Of a stretch of 64,000 nucleotides of DNA, positions 24,768 through 33,084 are shown one piece after another. Below the pieces are notes generated by a model that was not told where the DNA came from, did not search any database, and saw only the letters and a program-made list of their open reading frames with translations. The stretch comes from Prosthecobacter sp. SYSU 5D2 (lineage in GTDB: Bacteria; Verrucomicrobiota; Verrucomicrobiia; Verrucomicrobiales; Verrucomicrobiaceae). A program made the position numbers and the translations under genes. Location of the stretch: NCBI RefSeq assembly GCF_039655865.1, contig NZ_JBBYXL010000008.1, forward strand, positions 248,001 through 312,000. Reading direction: 5' to 3'. Numbering within the stretch: the stretch's first letter is position 1; every line of letters begins with the position of its first letter.

Positions 24768-26501
24768 TTAGTCCGCTTTCCGCTTCAGCTGTGGGAAAAG
24801 GACGACATCGCGGATGCTCTCCGCGCCCGTCAGCATCATGATCAGCCGGTCAATGCCGATGCCAATGCCACCCGCAGGCGGCATGCCGTGCTCCAGCGCG
24901 GTGATAAATTCCTCGTCAATCTTCTGGATCTCCTCGCCCGCCTGATGCTCCAGGCGCTCGCGCTGCACGATGGGATCGTTCAGCTCGGAATACCCAGGAC
25001 TGATCTCCTGGCCATTGATGACCAGTTCATACACATCCACCACGGACTCATCCGCCGTGTTCTGCTTGGCCAGCGGCACCAGTTCCTTCGGCACATGGGT
25101 GACGAAGAGAGGGTTGAAACTCTTCTCTTCCACCAGCTTTTCAAAGACCTTCTGGTCCAGCTCATAGTGTTCATCGCCCGCATGGATCTCATGCACGCCC
25201 AGACCCTGCGCACGCGCCACCTTGGCGTCCTTGTCCAGCGTGAACCAGTCCTCCCCGGCGGCCCCTTTGACGAGGTCCCGATAGGGCGTCCTTTTCCACG
25301 GCCGGCTCAGGTCAATGAACGCGTCCTCGCACAGCGTCTCCAGCTTCGCCATCATGCCCGCAAAGAAGCCCCGCTGCCCCTCATTAAAGCCGCCCTCGCA
25401 CAGCCCCAGGAAGCGCCGCAGCTCCTCCCGCGTGCCCTGCGCCACCGCCGTCGCATTGTGGTGATCCAGCTCATTCAGCGCCTTGTGCGCCGCTGCTACC
25501 ACCGCCTGGAATTCCGTCGCCGCTTCCGGCGTCAGCGTCAGATGATGCTCCTGGACCAGACGCGGAATCATGAACAAAATGGCCCGGATCTCCGTGGACC
25601 GGTTCCGCTTGATGCGCAGCCCGCCGCAGAACTTCTCCGCCAGATGGCAGATCAGGCTTTCCACCAGATCCGCCATCTGCTCAAAGTCCGAGAAAGCCCA
25701 ATACGCCTCCAGCATCGTGAACTCCGGATTGTGCCGCCGGCTCACCCCCTCATTGCGGAAATTCCGGTTCAGCTCGAACACCCGCGTGAAGCCGCCTACC
25801 AGCAGCCTTTTCAAATAAAGCTCCGGCGCGATGCGCAAATACATCTTCTGGTCCAGCGCATTGAAATACGTCTCAAACGGCCGCGCCGCCGCCCCGCCGG
25901 GAACGTCCTGCATCATCGGCGTCTCCACTTCCATGAAATCGCGCCCATGCAGAAAGTTGCGGATCTCCGCCACCATCTTGCTGCGCGTCACAAAGATCTC
26001 CCGGCTCCGGTCATTCGAAATCAGGTCCAGATACCGCTGGCGGTACTTGATCTCCCGGTCCGCGATCCCGTGCCACTTGTCCGGCAGCGGCCGCAGCGCC
26101 TTGCCCATCGGCGCCAGCGTCTTCACATGGACGGAATTCTCCCCCTTCTTCGTCACAAAGCTCAGGCCCGCAATGGCCACAAAATCGCCAATATCAATCT
26201 GGTGGACAAAAAGATCATAGACCTCCTCGCCCACATCATTCTTGCTCAGGTAGCACTGAATGCGGCCCGAAATGTCCCCCACATCGAAGAACGTCGCCTT
26301 CCCCATCTGCCGGCGCGACAGAATGCGCCCCGCGATGCGGACCTCCAACCCCTCCGTGAAATTCGCCTTCAGCGTCCCCGGATCATGCGACACCTCAAAC
26401 TTCCCCCCAAACGCCGCAATCCCCCGTTTCTGCAGCTCCTCCAGCTTGTGGCGGCGAAATTGGAGCAGTTCGGATTCAGTGTGTTCAGGAGCAGGTTGCA
26501 T
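24768..26501 (-). CDS. lysS: Lysyl-tRNA synthetase (class II) with an internal insertion
   Basis: 577 aa against about 500 for most bacterial LysRS. The N-terminal OB-fold anticodon domain spans ~53-140. Class II motifs are intact: motif 2 FRNEGVSRRHNPEFT (249-263) and motif 3 GIGIGIDRL (546-554). Residues ~296-395 between the motif 2 region and IDLSRPWKRTPY are not found in ordinary LysRS: a helical stretch with PRLVQEHHLTLTPEAATEF and GFNEGQRGFFAGMMAKLE. It charges tRNA-Lys. The insertion keeps the frame and codon style of the gene, so it looks like a real lineage feature. The gene stands between the sigma gene (51-base gap) and the divergent DarT gene. Confidence 0.95.
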   Translation of the reverse strand: MQPAPEHTESELLQFRRHKLEELQKRGIAAFGGKFEVSHDPGTLKANFTEGLEVRIAGRILSRRQMGKATFFDVGDISGRIQCYLSKNDVGEEVYDLFVHQIDIGDFVAIAGLSFVTKKGENSVHVKTLAPMGKALRPLPDKWHGIADREIKYRQRYLDLISNDRSREIFVTRSKMVAEIRNFLHGRDFMEVETPMMQDVPGGAAARPFETYFNALDQKMYLRIAPELYLKRLLVGGFTRVFELNRNFRNEGVSRRHNPEFTMLEAYWAFSDFEQMADLVESLICHLAEKFCGGLRIKRNRSTEIRAILFMIPRLVQEHHLTLTPEAATEFQAVVAAAHKALNELDHHNATAVAQGTREELRRFLGLCEGGFNEGQRGFFAGMMAKLETLCEDAFIDLSRPWKRTPYRDLVKGAAGEDWFTLDKDAKVARAQGLGVHEIHAGDEHYELDQKVFEKLVEEKSFNPLFVTHVPKELVPLAKQNTADESVVDVYELVINGQEISPGYSELNDPIVQRERLEHQAGEEIQKIDEEFITALEHGMPPAGGIGIGIDRLIMMLTGAESIRDVVLFPQLKRKAD

Positions 26502-26676
26502 GGTCAGTCAAAGAATGGGGCGATGTCTTTAGCGCGTCTCCCAGCTTTTACCATGGCAAAATTGAACCCTTGATGCTGGAACCCTGCCCTGAATCACCAA
26601 AACTCCCCTTTCAATCAGATCGAACTGGCGACTCCCGCCCTCAATGTTTAAAGTAGGCTCTTCACTCACTGCCCTT

Positions 26677-27300
26677 ATGAGTCTGCGTCCAGAGCAAACG
26701 GCCATCTACCACATTACCGATGTGGAGAATCTGGCCAGCATTCTGGCAGCGGGAGGTTTGTTTTCGGATGCACGCCTGGCGCAAAAGCAGCCAGGCACGG
26801 TAATTGGTTATACACACATCAAGGAAAGGCGGATGAAGGAGATCCGGGTGCCATGCTGCCATAACCGTTTTGTCGGAGAGTTTGTACCATTTTATTTCTG
26901 CCCGCGCTCGCCAATGCTTTACACCCTGAACCGTGGCAACACCGGCCGCCCGGAAGGGTGCCAACGCACGGTGGTTCATCTCGTCAGCCATGTGGCAGCA
27001 GGAATTCGTTTAGGCCGTCCCTGGGCGGTGAGTGACGGCAACGCAGGCGCATTTTACACCTCATTCCATGCCTCACTTGAGGCACTTGCGGATCTGGACT
27101 GGTCCGCCATCCGCACGAATGACTGGCGGGGCCGAACTCATCAAAAAACGGCGGAGTTTCTGGTGGCGGACAGCTTTCCCTGGACGGGCATTCAGGCGAT
27201 TGGCTGCCACAATGCAGTCGTGGCTGGACAGGTCCGCGATTTGCTTCACAATCAGGCCCACAAGCCGCTGGTCAGTGTCCAGCCCGGCTGGTACTATTAA
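26677..27300 (+). CDS. darT: DarT-type DNA ADP-ribosyltransferase toxin
   Basis: 207 aa from the ATG at 26677; an in-frame ATG at 26644 would add 11 residues. With the shorter start the key residues fall at R51 (in HIKERRMKEIRV) and E160 (HQKTAEFLV), the positions I recall as catalytic in characterised DarT. Other family marks are IYHITDVENLASIL with GGLFSDARL, and the FVPFYFCPRSPMLY block. DarT transfers ADP-ribose from NAD+ to thymidine bases in single-stranded DNA, which blocks replication and can act in anti-phage abortive infection. The antitoxin gene follows after 10 bases on the same strand. It is divergent from lysS and starts an accessory island. Confidence 0.93.
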   Translation: MSLRPEQTAIYHITDVENLASILAAGGLFSDARLAQKQPGTVIGYTHIKERRMKEIRVPCCHNRFVGEFVPFYFCPRSPMLYTLNRGNTGRPEGCQRTVVHLVSHVAAGIRLGRPWAVSDGNAGAFYTSFHASLEALADLDWSAIRTNDWRGRTHQKTAEFLVADSFPWTGIQAIGCHNAVVAGQVRDLLHNQAHKPLVSVQPGWYY

Positions 27301-27310
27301 AAAAACCATC

Positions 27311-28372
27311 ATGATCGAGTTCACCCAAGGCAATTTGCTAGAAGCCCGCGCTGAAGCACTGGTGAACACAGTGAATACCCAGGGCGTGATGGGCAAAGGC
27401 ATCGCCCTCCAGTTCAAACAGGCGTTTCCCACCATGTACCGCGAGTATGAACGCGCCTGTGCCGCAGGCGAGGTGGAGCTTGGCAAGATGCATGTGGTGG
27501 ATCTCGGCGGACTGGTGGGCGGCCCCCGCTGGATCATCAACTTTCCGACCAAAGGCCACTGGCGCGCCAGAAGCAAGATCACGGATGTGGACAAAGGCCT
27601 TCAGGATCTGGTGCGCGTGATCCGTGCAAACGGCATCCGGTCCATCGCCCTGCCGCCTCTGGGCTGCGGCCTGGGCGGACTGGACTGGAATGACGTGCGC
27701 CCGCGCATTGAGGCAGCTCTTTCCCAGGTGCCTGAAGTCAAGGCCTTGGTCTTTGCGCCAGGCGCTGCACCTGCCGCCGAGGCCATGCCAAACCGCACGG
27801 AGCGGCCCAAGATGACCATCGGACAGGCCGCGCTGATCGCACTGATGGACCGCTATTTAAAGGGCCTGCTGGATCCCTTTGTCAGCCTGCTGGAGATTCA
27901 CAAACTGCTCTACTTCCTCCAGGCCGCCGGGCAGCCGCTCCGGCTCAAATACACCGCCCAGACCTACGGCCCCTATGCCACCAACCTGCGGCAGGTGCTG
28001 ATCCGCATGGAGAAACACTACACCCAGGGCTATGGCGACGGCAGGGACACGCCCACCAAACCCATCGAGCTGCTGCCAGGAGCGGTGGAGCAGGCCGAAG
28101 CCTTCCTGGCCGCCGACTCCGATACGGTGCAACGGATGAACTGCGTCACCACCCTGATCGAAGGTTATGAAGATGGCTACGGCCTGGAACTGCTAAGTTC
28201 AGTCCACTGGGTCATGACCCACCAGCCCGCCGCAAGGACCGATGCCGATGTGGCCGTCAGGGCCGTCCAGTCCTGGAACACCCGCAAGAACCGGACACTG
28301 AAAGAAGAGCATCTGCTAAAAGCCTGGCACCGCCTCACCGATTTCGGCTGGGACAAAGCGGTGAATGTCTAA
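27311..28372 (+). CDS. darG: DarG macrodomain antitoxin (DNA ADP-ribosyl glycohydrolase)
   Basis: 353 aa from the ATG at 27311. The frame is open far upstream inside darT, but MIEFTQGNLLEARAEALVNT is the normal macrodomain start. Residues 1-155 are the macrodomain: VNTVNTQGVMGKGIALQFK binds ADP-ribose, NFPTKGHWR carries the lysine near position 81 linked to catalysis in this family, and PPLGCGLGGLDW closes the pocket. Residues ~165-353 form the DarG C-terminal domain that binds DarT (LLEIHKLLYFLQAAGQPLRL, YGPYATNLRQVL). It removes ADP-ribose from DNA and neutralises the toxin. The toxin-antitoxin order is standard. Confidence 0.93.
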   Translation: MIEFTQGNLLEARAEALVNTVNTQGVMGKGIALQFKQAFPTMYREYERACAAGEVELGKMHVVDLGGLVGGPRWIINFPTKGHWRARSKITDVDKGLQDLVRVIRANGIRSIALPPLGCGLGGLDWNDVRPRIEAALSQVPEVKALVFAPGAAPAAEAMPNRTERPKMTIGQAALIALMDRYLKGLLDPFVSLLEIHKLLYFLQAAGQPLRLKYTAQTYGPYATNLRQVLIRMEKHYTQGYGDGRDTPTKPIELLPGAVEQAEAFLAADSDTVQRMNCVTTLIEGYEDGYGLELLSSVHWVMTHQPAARTDADVAVRAVQSWNTRKNRTLKEEHLLKAWHRLTDFGWDKAVNV

Positions 28373-28448
28373 TCCAAAGTGACTACATCTTTCTTAAACC
28401 AGTCATAGCCCCCTGCACCGCAGTTCATGCTTGACATCCTTTTTTCTA

Positions 28449-29747
28449 ATGAAATCGATTCAAAGTGAAAGAGAATTTTCGCAAGCATTAAATTTGTGGG
28501 GAGATGATGTAATTTATCGAGGTCAGGTGAAACATTACACCAAGGATAATACAACATCAATTACAACATCCTTCAAACGTAACGGGTGTCATCCTCCCTC
28601 TATGCAGAGATGGCTTCACTACTGTGGGGAAGCTTTGCACAGTCTAAATTGTGTAGAAGATACTGAAGATATTGCAATGGAATGGATTCAAGCACTATTG
28701 CAACACTACGGGTGGCGGTCATTTTATATTGATGTTACAAAGGATATCAGCGTGGCTGCATGGTTTGCATGCAATGTATATGAAAGTAAAAATTTTGTTA
28801 ATTTAGAAGAGGACTGTAATGAGGTCGGTGTGCTGTCCATTGTTAATAAAGCTCATTATGTGCCAAGCGTAAAAGATGGCTATATTTATGTTATCTCGAA
28901 AAATGCACTCAACAAATGCGGGGTGGGCGTTATAGATTTGTGCCTTATCGAGCCCAACGACTTTAAACCCCGCTATTCTTGTCAAAAAGGTCTATTAATC
29001 GGGCCATGTGATGAGCTTCCTCCGGAGACTATTTTAGATGTTTTAAAAGTTGATTTGGAGGTTTTGAAAAGCATTTCAAAACAACATGCCTTAGACAACT
29101 TGTTTCCAGGTCGGGATAAAGATGTCATTTATAAAATTCTTTTGTCGGTTCCATTTACGCCGCTACCATCCACAGATTCGAGCCGAATAGCAGTATATAG
29201 AAGAGCTCTGCAAATCCCAGAGTATGACTTCAGATTCACAAAGATAAATAGTTCAAATGTGGCTTACTACAGCGGTGAAATGATTTTTAAGGAGCCTGAT
29301 GAAATTGCAGATATAATAGTACATGCGTCTGGATTTTTACTTTACCATACAACTATTGACATAGACGATGATATTAGCGGATTATTATCGCTGCTGGGTG
29401 GTGGAGGAAAGCTGATTGTAGAGTGCAGCGACTTATTGAGACTCCCCCCGTTCCACGACAGTCCACTGTACATAAAGGGTGCGCATCTTCAATTGTTTGA
29501 AAACGGGGATATTTGCATCAGTGGAATGTCTGTCCAACAAAGCGGCACTCAAATAACAAGTATGCAGATAGACAATGGTTGGTATTATCGCCAGGTAAAT
29601 AATCGGCTGATTAAGGTCCCTGATCCTAGAGATTGTCCGTGTAATTATAAACGCAGACACCTGCTGATCGTTACTATATTAAAAAAAGCTAATTTAGATT
29701 TAGTTAATGGAAAGATTTTTTTCGATAAAGGTATCTATCATTACTGA
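28449..29747 (+). CDS. FRG-domain protein in an AT-rich island
   Basis: 432 aa from the ATG at 28449; a TTG at 28431 would add six residues. The N-terminal ~180 residues carry the FRG signature: YRGQ at 23-26 and QHYGWRSFYIDVTKD followed by ISVAAWFA at 85-107. The C-terminal half matches nothing I know. FRG domains are repeatedly found in prophages and defence islands, but their biochemistry is unclear. The gene is much more AT-rich than its neighbours, with many TTT, AAA and ATA codons, a strong sign of recent transfer. It starts about 76 bases after darG on the same strand, so it may be cargo of the same defence island. Confidence 0.8.
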   Translation: MKSIQSEREFSQALNLWGDDVIYRGQVKHYTKDNTTSITTSFKRNGCHPPSMQRWLHYCGEALHSLNCVEDTEDIAMEWIQALLQHYGWRSFYIDVTKDISVAAWFACNVYESKNFVNLEEDCNEVGVLSIVNKAHYVPSVKDGYIYVISKNALNKCGVGVIDLCLIEPNDFKPRYSCQKGLLIGPCDELPPETILDVLKVDLEVLKSISKQHALDNLFPGRDKDVIYKILLSVPFTPLPSTDSSRIAVYRRALQIPEYDFRFTKINSSNVAYYSGEMIFKEPDEIADIIVHASGFLLYHTTIDIDDDISGLLSLLGGGGKLIVECSDLLRLPPFHDSPLYIKGAHLQLFENGDICISGMSVQQSGTQITSMQIDNGWYYRQVNNRLIKVPDPRDCPCNYKRRHLLIVTILKKANLDLVNGKIFFDKGIYHY

Positions 29748-30073
29748 AGGAAACGGAGTCAGTCAGCGACTCTTGAGAGATTGAACCATTCATCCGGCAG
29801 TAACCCCGCTTTCCCCCAGCCCCAACGGGGCGAAACAACAAAGCCCAGGGGCATCGCCCTGAGTCCAAGCGCATCCGATCCTCCCCACATAGAGCCCTGC
29901 AAGGGCGAGACACCCCAGCCCGCCTGCACCCCAAACTGGCCTCCTCCTGACTGCCCACCAATTCTTTCGCTGCCTTCACTGCCTCCCTGCCCCTCTGCGG
30001 TAAAGCTGGGTGGCCCAAGACCCTCACGCATGTTTCCTTTGCCTTCACCACTTGCGTAGATACCTTGCTCTAA
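29748..30073. repeat. Non-coding palindromic repeat region between the FRG gene and ParD
   Basis: About 325 bases that can be read open in several frames but look non-coding. Perfect small hairpins occur at 29819-29831 (GCCCC-AAC-GGGGC) and 29894-29906 (GCCCT-GCA-AGGGC), with a third imperfect one near 29848-29864. The layout resembles dispersed pseudo-coding palindromic elements seen in GC-rich environmental genomes. The right part (29994-30016) is one copy of a 23-bp direct repeat that recurs after the ParE gene. Confidence 0.55.
29994..30016 (+). repeat. 23-bp direct repeat, left copy
   Basis: CTCTGCGGTAAAG followed by CTGGGTGGCC is identical to 30638-30660. The preceding CACTGCCTC is also shared, with a few extra bases in this copy. 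The two copies bracket the ParD/ParE-like pair in direct orientation. They may be dispersed repeats used in recombination or footprints of how the pair arrived. Confidence 0.8.
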
Positions 30074-30286
30074 ATGAATGCCACCCTAACAGCCCCAGCA
30101 GAGGAGCTTCTCCGTGAGCAAGTCGCCAGCGGCCATTTCGCCTCTGTTGACTCGGCCTTGGAGGCTGCTGTGCAGACCGTGTTTGGGAGGCGTGCAACCC
30201 ACGCCCTGGAAGCTCTCCTGGATGAAGCGCTGAGTCACCAGGGCAGACGGGTACCCGTCGCTGAACTGCGGAACAGGCCCGCATGA
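30074..30286 (+). CDS. ParD-like antitoxin
   Basis: 70 aa. The pattern APAEELLREQVASGHFASVDSALEAAVQTVF matches ParD/CopG-type ribbon-helix-helix antitoxins (helix, 'V-x-S-G-x-F-x-S' turn, helix). The Arg-rich C-terminus (GRRVPVAELRNRPA) would be the toxin-wrapping tail. It overlaps the toxin start by four bases (ATGA), so the two are translated together. Such antitoxins usually repress their own promoter; no operator is evident. Gene and pair are bracketed by 23-bp direct repeats. Confidence 0.8.
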   Translation: MNATLTAPAEELLREQVASGHFASVDSALEAAVQTVFGRRATHALEALLDEALSHQGRRVPVAELRNRPA

Positions 30287-30591
30287 AGACGGTTGTATTC
30301 AATCCTGTGGCGATTGAAGATCTGGACGAAATCACCCACTACATTGCTCAAGACAACTCGGTCGCAGCGGAAGCTGTGAGGTGGGATATTCTGGATACGG
30401 CCGAGAGCCTTGCCCATCAGCCAGGCTTGGGCATTCGCCCCCGGTTCAGTGCGGTGCGCTTCGCCGGCATTCGATTCCTTCCGTCGAACCAGTATCCAAA
30501 CTATCTTCTTTTTTATCGCGAGCTGGAGGATGAAATCGAAGTGCTGAGGATCCTGCATGGTTCAAGGAATCTTCCTGCCCTCTTTGAATAA
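30283..30591 (+). CDS. RelE/ParE-family toxin
   Basis: 102 aa. It starts MKTVVFNPVAIEDLDEITHYIAQDN, the usual beta-strand plus two-helix start of ParE proteins, then FAGIRFLPSNQYPNYLLFYRELEDEIEVLRILHGSRN, the C-terminal sheet with the 'RILHGSRN' end typical of ParE rather than RelE. ParE toxins poison DNA gyrase, though the family also includes ribosome-dependent nucleases, so the target is not proven. It overlaps the antitoxin gene by four bases. Confidence 0.85.
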   Translation: MKTVVFNPVAIEDLDEITHYIAQDNSVAAEAVRWDILDTAESLAHQPGLGIRPRFSAVRFAGIRFLPSNQYPNYLLFYRELEDEIEVLRILHGSRNLPALFE

Positions 30592-30637
30592 GAGGCGCCT
30601 CACTCCCGCCCCCTTTCATTCTCTGCTTCCACTGCCT

Positions 30638-30660
30638 CTCTGCGGTAAAGCTGGGTGGCC
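30638..30660 (+). repeat. 23-bp direct repeat, right copy
   Basis: Identical to 29994-30016. It lies 47 bases after the ParE stop in a 225-base gap that otherwise shows a G-rich, slightly repetitive stretch (30660-30715) and no gene. Confidence 0.8.
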
Positions 30661-30816
30661 TAGGACGGGCTGGGTGGTGCGGGTTGGGCCGCAGAGGGGC
30701 GGAGGGGCAGAGAGGGCAGATGATCTGAATGGAACTGTGACCTTTTCTATCCCGGCATTCACGATCAAAAATTCCAGAGGTTCGACAGACCGGCCCATCC
30801 AGCTTAATCTAACGTC

Positions 30817-31701
30817 ATGAACCGCCGCACCCTCCTCCAGGCCCTGGCTGCCAGCTCCCTGCCGGGCCTTCTGGCGGCGGGTGAGCACCTGCCGCAGAAC
30901 CTGACTTTCATCAACCCGGGCAAATTTGACCGCATCGTGGACCGGGCGCTGCGGGAGGACTGGCAGCGGCTGCCCATCGGTGAGCGGATGACCCGCGCGG
31001 CGCTGGCCATGGAGGGCACGCCTTATGTCGGGTTCACCCTGGAGATCCATGACCGCATCGAATCTCCCAGTGTGAATTTTGACGGGCAGGACTGCTGGAC
31101 GTTTTTCGAGATCGCCCTGGGCCTGGCGCGCATGCTGGCCCGGAAGCAGGCGCGCTACATGCCGGCGGATCTGCTGCGGCAGATCGAGACGACGCGCTAT
31201 CGCGGCGGCGTCTGCAACGGCGGTTACCTGGACCGCATCCACTACCTGGACGAGTGGTTCCGGGATAACCAAAAGCGTGGTCATTTAAAAAACATCACCG
31301 CCAGCCTGGGGCGGACGATGCCGCTGGAAGGGCGGCGCATTGATGAAATGACGGTGCTGTGGAAGAGCTACCGCTACCTGAAAAACAACCCTGGCCTGCG
31401 CCAGGGCATGGCGGAGATCGAGGCGGAACTGCAAAAACACCCGTTCTATTTTCTGCCCAAGGAGGCCGTGCAGGCCGCCGAGCCGCGCCTCCAAAACGGC
31501 GACATCATCGGCATCGTCACCCGCAAGCCGCATGTGTATTGCAGCCATGTGGGCCTGGCGGTGCGCACGGCGGACGGCGTGTGCCGTTTCATGCACGCCT
31601 CTCAGACGCATAAGCGCGTGCTGGTGGACAAGTCCGTGTCCGCCTACCTGGCCGACTTCAAAAGCCATGCGGGAATCGTGGTGGCGCGGCCGCTGGAATG
31701 A
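30817..31701 (+). CDS. DUF1460-type amidase/peptidase of the NlpC/P60-like fold, exported
   Basis: 294 aa. The N-terminus MNRRTLLQALAASSLPGLLAAG is an export signal with a twin-arginine look. FDGQDCWTFFE at 88-98 places the likely catalytic cysteine (C93) in the DUF1460 'D-C-x-T-F' motif. The later SHVGLAV and MHASQ segments would supply the histidine and the third residue. DUF1460 proteins are cell-wall amidases (N-acetylmuramoyl-L-alanine amidase or gamma-D-Glu-L-diamino acid peptidase types). It is followed after 15 bases by a small membrane protein on the same strand. The exact peptidoglycan bond cut is not known. Confidence 0.82.
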   Translation: MNRRTLLQALAASSLPGLLAAGEHLPQNLTFINPGKFDRIVDRALREDWQRLPIGERMTRAALAMEGTPYVGFTLEIHDRIESPSVNFDGQDCWTFFEIALGLARMLARKQARYMPADLLRQIETTRYRGGVCNGGYLDRIHYLDEWFRDNQKRGHLKNITASLGRTMPLEGRRIDEMTVLWKSYRYLKNNPGLRQGMAEIEAELQKHPFYFLPKEAVQAAEPRLQNGDIIGIVTRKPHVYCSHVGLAVRTADGVCRFMHASQTHKRVLVDKSVSAYLADFKSHAGIVVARPLE

Positions 31702-31716
31702 TGCCACACTCTTCTT

Positions 31717-32409
31717 ATGATCCTCGCCGAGCTAGATCCCATCCAGATCGCCATCATCGTCATTGCCATGGGCGCAGGGTTTGTGCAGTGGCTGTGGGGG
31801 CTCATCAAACAGAACCTGGAAGACAAAAACCGCCGGAACGAAGCGCCGCTCAGCCCGGAGGAACGCGCGGCCCGGGAGGAAGCCTGGCGCAGGCAGGTGG
31901 AGCAGTCCCAGCAGGGCCAGGGCCAAGGCCGTGGGCGGCCGCAGCGGCCCGCCCCGCAGGCCCCCACACCCGCGCATGACCCCTGGTCCACTGTCCGGGA
32001 CGTGTTTGAGCAGTTCAAAGAAGAAGCCCGAAAAGCCCAGCAGCCCGACGGCCCGCCTCCCCTGCCCCAGCAGCAGCGGGAACAGGAGCGCCCGGCCCCG
32101 GCCCGCCGCCCGCATCCCGCCACCGTGCGGGCCGAGGTGCACCCGGTGCCCGTGCCGCCGCCAGTACCTGCGGATGCCTTCCCCTCCGGCTCCGTCAGGA
32201 GCAGCCCGGCCAGCGTCACGCCGCCCGTCTTCTTTGCCACGCCTCCTCCGCCCCGCACCCTGCGGCCCAGCCTCCATGAAGCCGGACCCGACTTTCGCGG
32301 CCTGCGCGAAAAACTGCACAATCCGGCCTCCCTCAAGCAGGCGGTTTTGTTCCGCGAAATTCTTGGCCCGCCAAAAGCCTTGCAATCCGCCGGAGATTCG
32401 CCATTCTAA
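31717..32409 (+). CDS. Membrane-anchored Pro/Gln-rich protein
   Basis: 230 aa. An N-terminal membrane helix (IQIAIIVIAMGAGFVQWLWGLI) is followed by a charged helix (EERAAREEAWRRQVEQSQQ) and a long low-complexity region rich in Pro, Gln and Arg. A somewhat more ordered C-terminus follows (FRGLREKLHNPASLKQAVLFREILGPPKAL). That C-terminal pattern, with a short helix ending in ILGPPKAL, is a feature of many PVC small membrane proteins, but I cannot name a family. It is 15 bases after the DUF1460 gene and just before tRNA-Leu. Confidence 0.7.
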   Translation: MILAELDPIQIAIIVIAMGAGFVQWLWGLIKQNLEDKNRRNEAPLSPEERAAREEAWRRQVEQSQQGQGQGRGRPQRPAPQAPTPAHDPWSTVRDVFEQFKEEARKAQQPDGPPPLPQQQREQERPAPARRPHPATVRAEVHPVPVPPPVPADAFPSGSVRSSPASVTPPVFFATPPPPRTLRPSLHEAGPDFRGLREKLHNPASLKQAVLFREILGPPKALQSAGDSPF

Positions 32410-32433
32410 GCGTTCCTTTGCAAGACAGCACAC

Positions 32434-32517
32434 GCCGGTGTGGTGAAATGGTAGACGCGCTAGACTCAAAATCTTGTTCCGAAAGGAGTGTCGGTTCGAG
32501 TCCGACCACCGGCACCA
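32434..32517 (+). tRNA. tRNA-Leu, anticodon CAA
   Basis: 84 nt including an encoded CCA end. The acceptor stem GCCGGTG (32434-32440) pairs perfectly with CACCGGC (32507-32513). The anticodon loop reads CTCAAAA, giving CAA (reads UUG). A long class II variable arm (TTCC-GAAA-GGAG) and the T arm TCGGTTCGAGTCCGA are present, as expected for leucine. One oddity is a T-T mismatch in the second pair of the anticodon stem (CTAGA/TCTTG). Confidence 0.95.
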
Positions 32518-33061
32518 CCCTCAAGAATCGTTGATTCACGACGATCTGAAAACGAGGGCAAGGTTTTTGACAGATAGGTCGTGGCGTTTCACAGGCCAGG
32601 CACTCTTCAAGCAATGCATAAGCAATGCATAGCGAGTGCAGAAGCACAGCATATCGAAGCCGTGAAACTCTGGAGCCAGCCCTCTTGCATGCCTCCAAAA
32701 AGCCTGTGCGCCAACCCTTTGAGGAGGACCTGAAGGGTGTCTTGTAGAAGGCCATGTAGAGGGTCTTGAAGGAGCGCTCATTCCACTCTACAAGAGGCTC
32801 AGCGGAGGAAAATGCTGCCCAGGAAGCCACTGAAACGACCGGTTTGGGCGTTGCGTGAGGCCTTTTTTAGGAATTTGGCTGGGAAAACGGTCATTTCGCG
32901 GGTGGAACCGTCACTCAAAAGGCGCTCTGAGGGCCTGGTCGCATCCCACGCAGCCAACCCAACCCCCAAGTCCGGCACCAAGCCCACCACCAAGTCCACC
33001 ACCAACATAAGGAGAAAGGCTAGAAGGAAAAAGACATGAAAGAGAAAGACATGAAAGACCT

Positions 33062-33084
33062 TTCGCCTCGCTTCGCGAGGCGAA
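33062..33084. other. Strong 9-10 bp hairpin
   Basis: TTCGCCTCG (33062-33070) pairs with CGAGGCGAA (33076-33084) around CTTCG; the C71-G75 pair can extend the stem to ten. It is followed on the plus strand by GGGGGG rather than a T run, so it is not a classical terminator. It may be an RNA structure or repeat remnant in the decayed gap. Confidence 0.6.

Noticed and set aside
29704..30051. Minus-strand frames over the FRG-ParD gap
   Set aside because: Arise from palindromic repeats; no start or motif support.
32333..32830. Minus-strand frame overlapping tRNA-Leu (contains GLEPTLLSEQDFESSAS)
   Set aside because: A well-known false protein pattern produced by tRNA antisense sequence.
32812..33039. 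75-aa plus-strand frame with Lys/Thr-rich end
   Set aside because: Low complexity, no family, and it lies in a degraded gap with repeats.
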